A DNA stretch of 39,818 nt from a virus. The notes beneath the pieces are model-generated. The model made no database searches, was not told where the DNA came from, and saw only the letters and a program-made list of their open reading frames with translations. The translations under genes were made by a program, and so were the position numbers. The DNA lies in the IMG/VR virus record IMGVR_UViG_3300031565_000130, positions 1 through 39,818 of that record, one strand, 5' to 3'. Positions 38,507 through 39,818 of the stretch are shown here, in pieces; positions within the stretch are counted from its first letter, which is position 1, and each line of letters opens with the position of its first letter.

Positions 38507-38740
38507 TTAAACCCCTAATGCTCCCCGATATAACTCTATCAAACTATCTTCTTCAGCTAATGCATCTTTGTCCTTCTTTCTCAACTTGAGAACATGCTTG
38601 ATAATCTTAACATCATATCCCATAGACTTGGCCTCATTATAAGCGTCAGTCAGTAGCTCCGAAGTCTCCACCTTCTCACGTTCTATATTTTCTATTTTCG
38701 TTACTATTTGCAGTAAGTCAGCACTATTAATTGTTGTCAT
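38507..38740 (-). CDS. GapR / DUF2312-family DNA-binding protein
   Basis: A 77-aa helical protein with the family pattern: IVTKIENIEREKVETSELLT, then DAYNEAKSMGYDVKIIKHVL and KLRKKDKDALAEEDSLIELY. 'AEAK--G-DVK---+-++LRK-D---+-E---L-+LY' is typical of GapR, which is confined mainly to alphaproteobacteria and their phages. GapR dimers clamp AT-rich or overtwisted DNA and help topoisomerases ahead of replication and transcription forks. In a phage it may organise or mask phage DNA or interfere with the host protein. It is encoded just after the 'LAVDYD' gene remnant (38749-38835). Confidence 0.85.
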   Translation of the reverse strand: MTTINSADLLQIVTKIENIEREKVETSELLTDAYNEAKSMGYDVKIIKHVLKLRKKDKDALAEEDSLIELYRGALGV

Positions 38741-38748
38741 TTTTTTAC

Positions 38749-38835
38749 CTACTTATATTTCTCTTTATTCTTCTCGAGCATTTCCACTGCATCATTTATC
38801 ATCTTATCTGGATTCTCTGCATACCCTCTATCCTA
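38749..38835 (-). pseudogene. In-frame extension of the 167-aa gene behind a TAG codon
   Basis: After the TAG at 38833-38835 the same frame stays open for 27 more codons (DRGYAENPDKMINDAVEMLE and on) and ends at a second TAG next to the GapR gene's ribosome-binding site. The segment has good coding character and closes the gap to the next gene. A CAG-to-TAG change would turn one gene of about 195 codons into the shorter form, or the codon is read through. Confidence 0.55.
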
Positions 38836-39336
38836 ATAATTCTTTTCATACAATTGCAATACATCACTTAGCTTTTCCATTGTCTGTTCTCGTGTATATC
38901 CCAGATCCTTTTCCAATCTCGTCAGCAAAGACCAACCTTCTTTTTTAAGTTTATCCGATTGTTGTTTTTCCGAATTATTTGTGATCAAAGTATGAATTGT
39001 TTTTTGAAGCAATTTAATTTCTTCATCTGAAGTATTATTTAGGTTTACTTTCTCTACAAAAAGAGCTGCTTCTCTTTCGTGATCCCAATTATCCTCGTCA
39101 TAATCCACAGCTAGCAAGTCGTTATATTCCTTGGCCATTTCCTCTATATTCTCACTATGAACTCCATTCTTAAGCCAAACACCTAGCAGATGAGCTATAG
39201 AATCTCTTTCATGTAGATTCCCACGCATCTTCAGTGCACGCAAATCTATGGGCTTATCCTCTTCGAACTGCAAATTTGCCAGCTCCACACGTGCTCTTAA
39301 TTCTTTGGTCGTTAGTGTTCCTGATGTTTTACTCAT
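38833..39336 (-). CDS. 'LAVDYD' family protein, 167 aa
   Basis: The intact member of a small family with three copies in this region. The N-terminal half (MSKTSGTLTTKELRARVELA, KPIDLRALKMRGNLHERDSI, EEMAKEYNDLLAVDYDED) is shared with the 94-aa copy. The C-terminal half is helical and acidic/basic (EIKLLQKTIHTLITNNSEKQ, LTRLEKDLGYTREQTMEKLS). No known domain is recognised. A ribosome-binding site AAGGAG lies before the ATG. The frame probably once continued beyond its TAG. The gene directly follows a divergent relative at 39360-39668. Confidence 0.6.
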   Translation of the reverse strand: MSKTSGTLTTKELRARVELANLQFEEDKPIDLRALKMRGNLHERDSIAHLLGVWLKNGVHSENIEEMAKEYNDLLAVDYDEDNWDHEREAALFVEKVNLNNTSDEEIKLLQKTIHTLITNNSEKQQSDKLKKEGWSLLTRLEKDLGYTREQTMEKLSDVLQLYEKNY

Positions 39337-39357
39337 GATTTTTCTCCTTGTTGTTTT
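39089..39357 (-). repeat. 269-bp direct repeat, copy 2
   Basis: The counterpart of 37352-37620, with three differences in 269 bases. It includes the ribosome-binding site and the first 82 codons of the 167-aa gene; similarity ends abruptly at both sides. Confidence 0.93.
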
Positions 39358-39359
39358 AT

Positions 39360-39668
39360 TTATTTGCCGTTTCTTAAATCTTCTAAAAACTGTTCATTTG
39401 AGTAAGGTAAATCCGCATCGTAATCTACGGCTAGCAAAGCATCAATCTCCTTGCTTATTTCTACTAGCATCTCATAACTAAAGTCGTCCTTCTCTCTCAT
39501 ATCTATCACAATACTAGTTAATTCTTTTCTTCTTGCCAGATCTATCCACATTTTTGCCGAATGCATGTCTATAGGCACACCCGCTTTTATCCGTTCCATT
39601 ATTTCTGGTGGGGACTGCTTCACACGCTCTGCTAATTGTTCGTCCGTTAGTATTCCTAAGCTACCCAT
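39360..39668 (-). CDS. Divergent 'LAVDYD' family protein, 102 aa
   Basis: A 102-aa protein that keeps the frame of the family: GSLGILTDEQLAERVKQSP resembles SGTLTTKELRARVELA, then IKAGVPIDMHSAKMWIDLAR resembles KPIDLRALKMRGNLHER, and EISKEIDALLAVDYDADLP matches AKEYNDLLAVDYDED. It is clearly an older duplicate. An AAAGGAG ribosome-binding site precedes the ATG. It is the first gene of the minus-strand small-gene series in the window; upstream (39669-39818) only AT-rich sequence with a possible TATAGT box is visible. Function unknown. Confidence 0.6.
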   Translation of the reverse strand: MGSLGILTDEQLAERVKQSPPEIMERIKAGVPIDMHSAKMWIDLARRKELTSIVIDMREKDDFSYEMLVEISKEIDALLAVDYDADLPYSNEQFLEDLRNGK

Positions 39669-39818
39669 GATTTATCTCCTTTATTTGTTATTTAATTTCC
39701 ATGTCTGCAAAGAAGTTTTTATGGACATACACGCAAAAACCCCCTTGTTTTCCTGCTCTTTATTTAGCCACGTGTTTTACTATACAATCCAAAAGGATTT
39801 CAGTTACCGTGCTATCAC

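Overview
The window is a visibly AT-rich stretch of a tailed-phage genome, or a phage-derived element, of the podovirus type with a P22-like portal and connector. About 30 head, tail and ejection genes run in one direction on the minus strand. Three things point to a low-GC alphaproteobacterial host, most likely Rickettsiales-like. The first is a GapR/DUF2312-family protein (38507-38740). The second is a signal-peptide-bearing outer-membrane beta-barrel of the kind seen in rickettsial surface antigens (33853-34593). The third is a ParD-like/RelE toxin-antitoxin pair (36036-36511). The host is inferred; no rRNA, tRNA or integrase is present to fix it.

Layout, read in the direction of transcription (right to left). 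From 39668 to 36776 lies a packed run of small minus-strand genes, many with ribosome-binding sites and overlapping or abutting stops and starts. They include three related 'LAVDYD' proteins, a GapR homologue, a DUF6948-like protein, a 59-unit hexanucleotide repeat encoding a Gly-X protein, and a recent 269-bp duplication. From 36511 to 35457 is a plus-strand patch with the toxin-antitoxin pair and a small ORF, preceded by an inverted repeat and four 15-bp direct repeats. From 35456 to 31003 on the minus strand are a repeat-built coiled-coil protein, the outer-membrane barrel, the large terminase and a coupled cytosine-5 DNA methyltransferase. From 30944 to 29832 is a second plus-strand patch with a helix-turn-helix protein (possible small terminase), a strong promoter-terminator unit that looks like a small RNA, and an unknown gene.

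From 29674 to 62 is the late morphogenesis block. Its order is portal, two small proteins, GroES-like protein, scaffold-like protein, a 145-aa protein, a fibre-like protein, decoration-like protein, major capsid protein, two paralogous virion proteins, tail adaptor with an inserted discoidin-like domain, and a patatin-like phospholipase. Three large fibre proteins follow (collagen-like, C1q-like, and one with 21 copies of a 17-residue repeat), then small fibre-associated proteins, a 36-aa lipoprotein, ejection-type proteins, two further connector/tail-hub proteins and a DUF1064 nuclease-like protein.

The most unusual signals are these. A repeated, structured leader lies 93-96 bases before three virion genes, with compensatory changes between copies. 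A patatin phospholipase is embedded in the tail-fibre operon. The fibre repeats have a mosaic, cassette-like structure. A missed lipoprotein gene is translationally coupled to an ejection-protein gene. The small-gene end shows a duplication, an in-frame amber stop and a hexamer repeat. No DNA polymerase, helicase, primase, integrase, endolysin or holin is recognisable, so either the window is only part of the genome or the element relies on its host for these functions.
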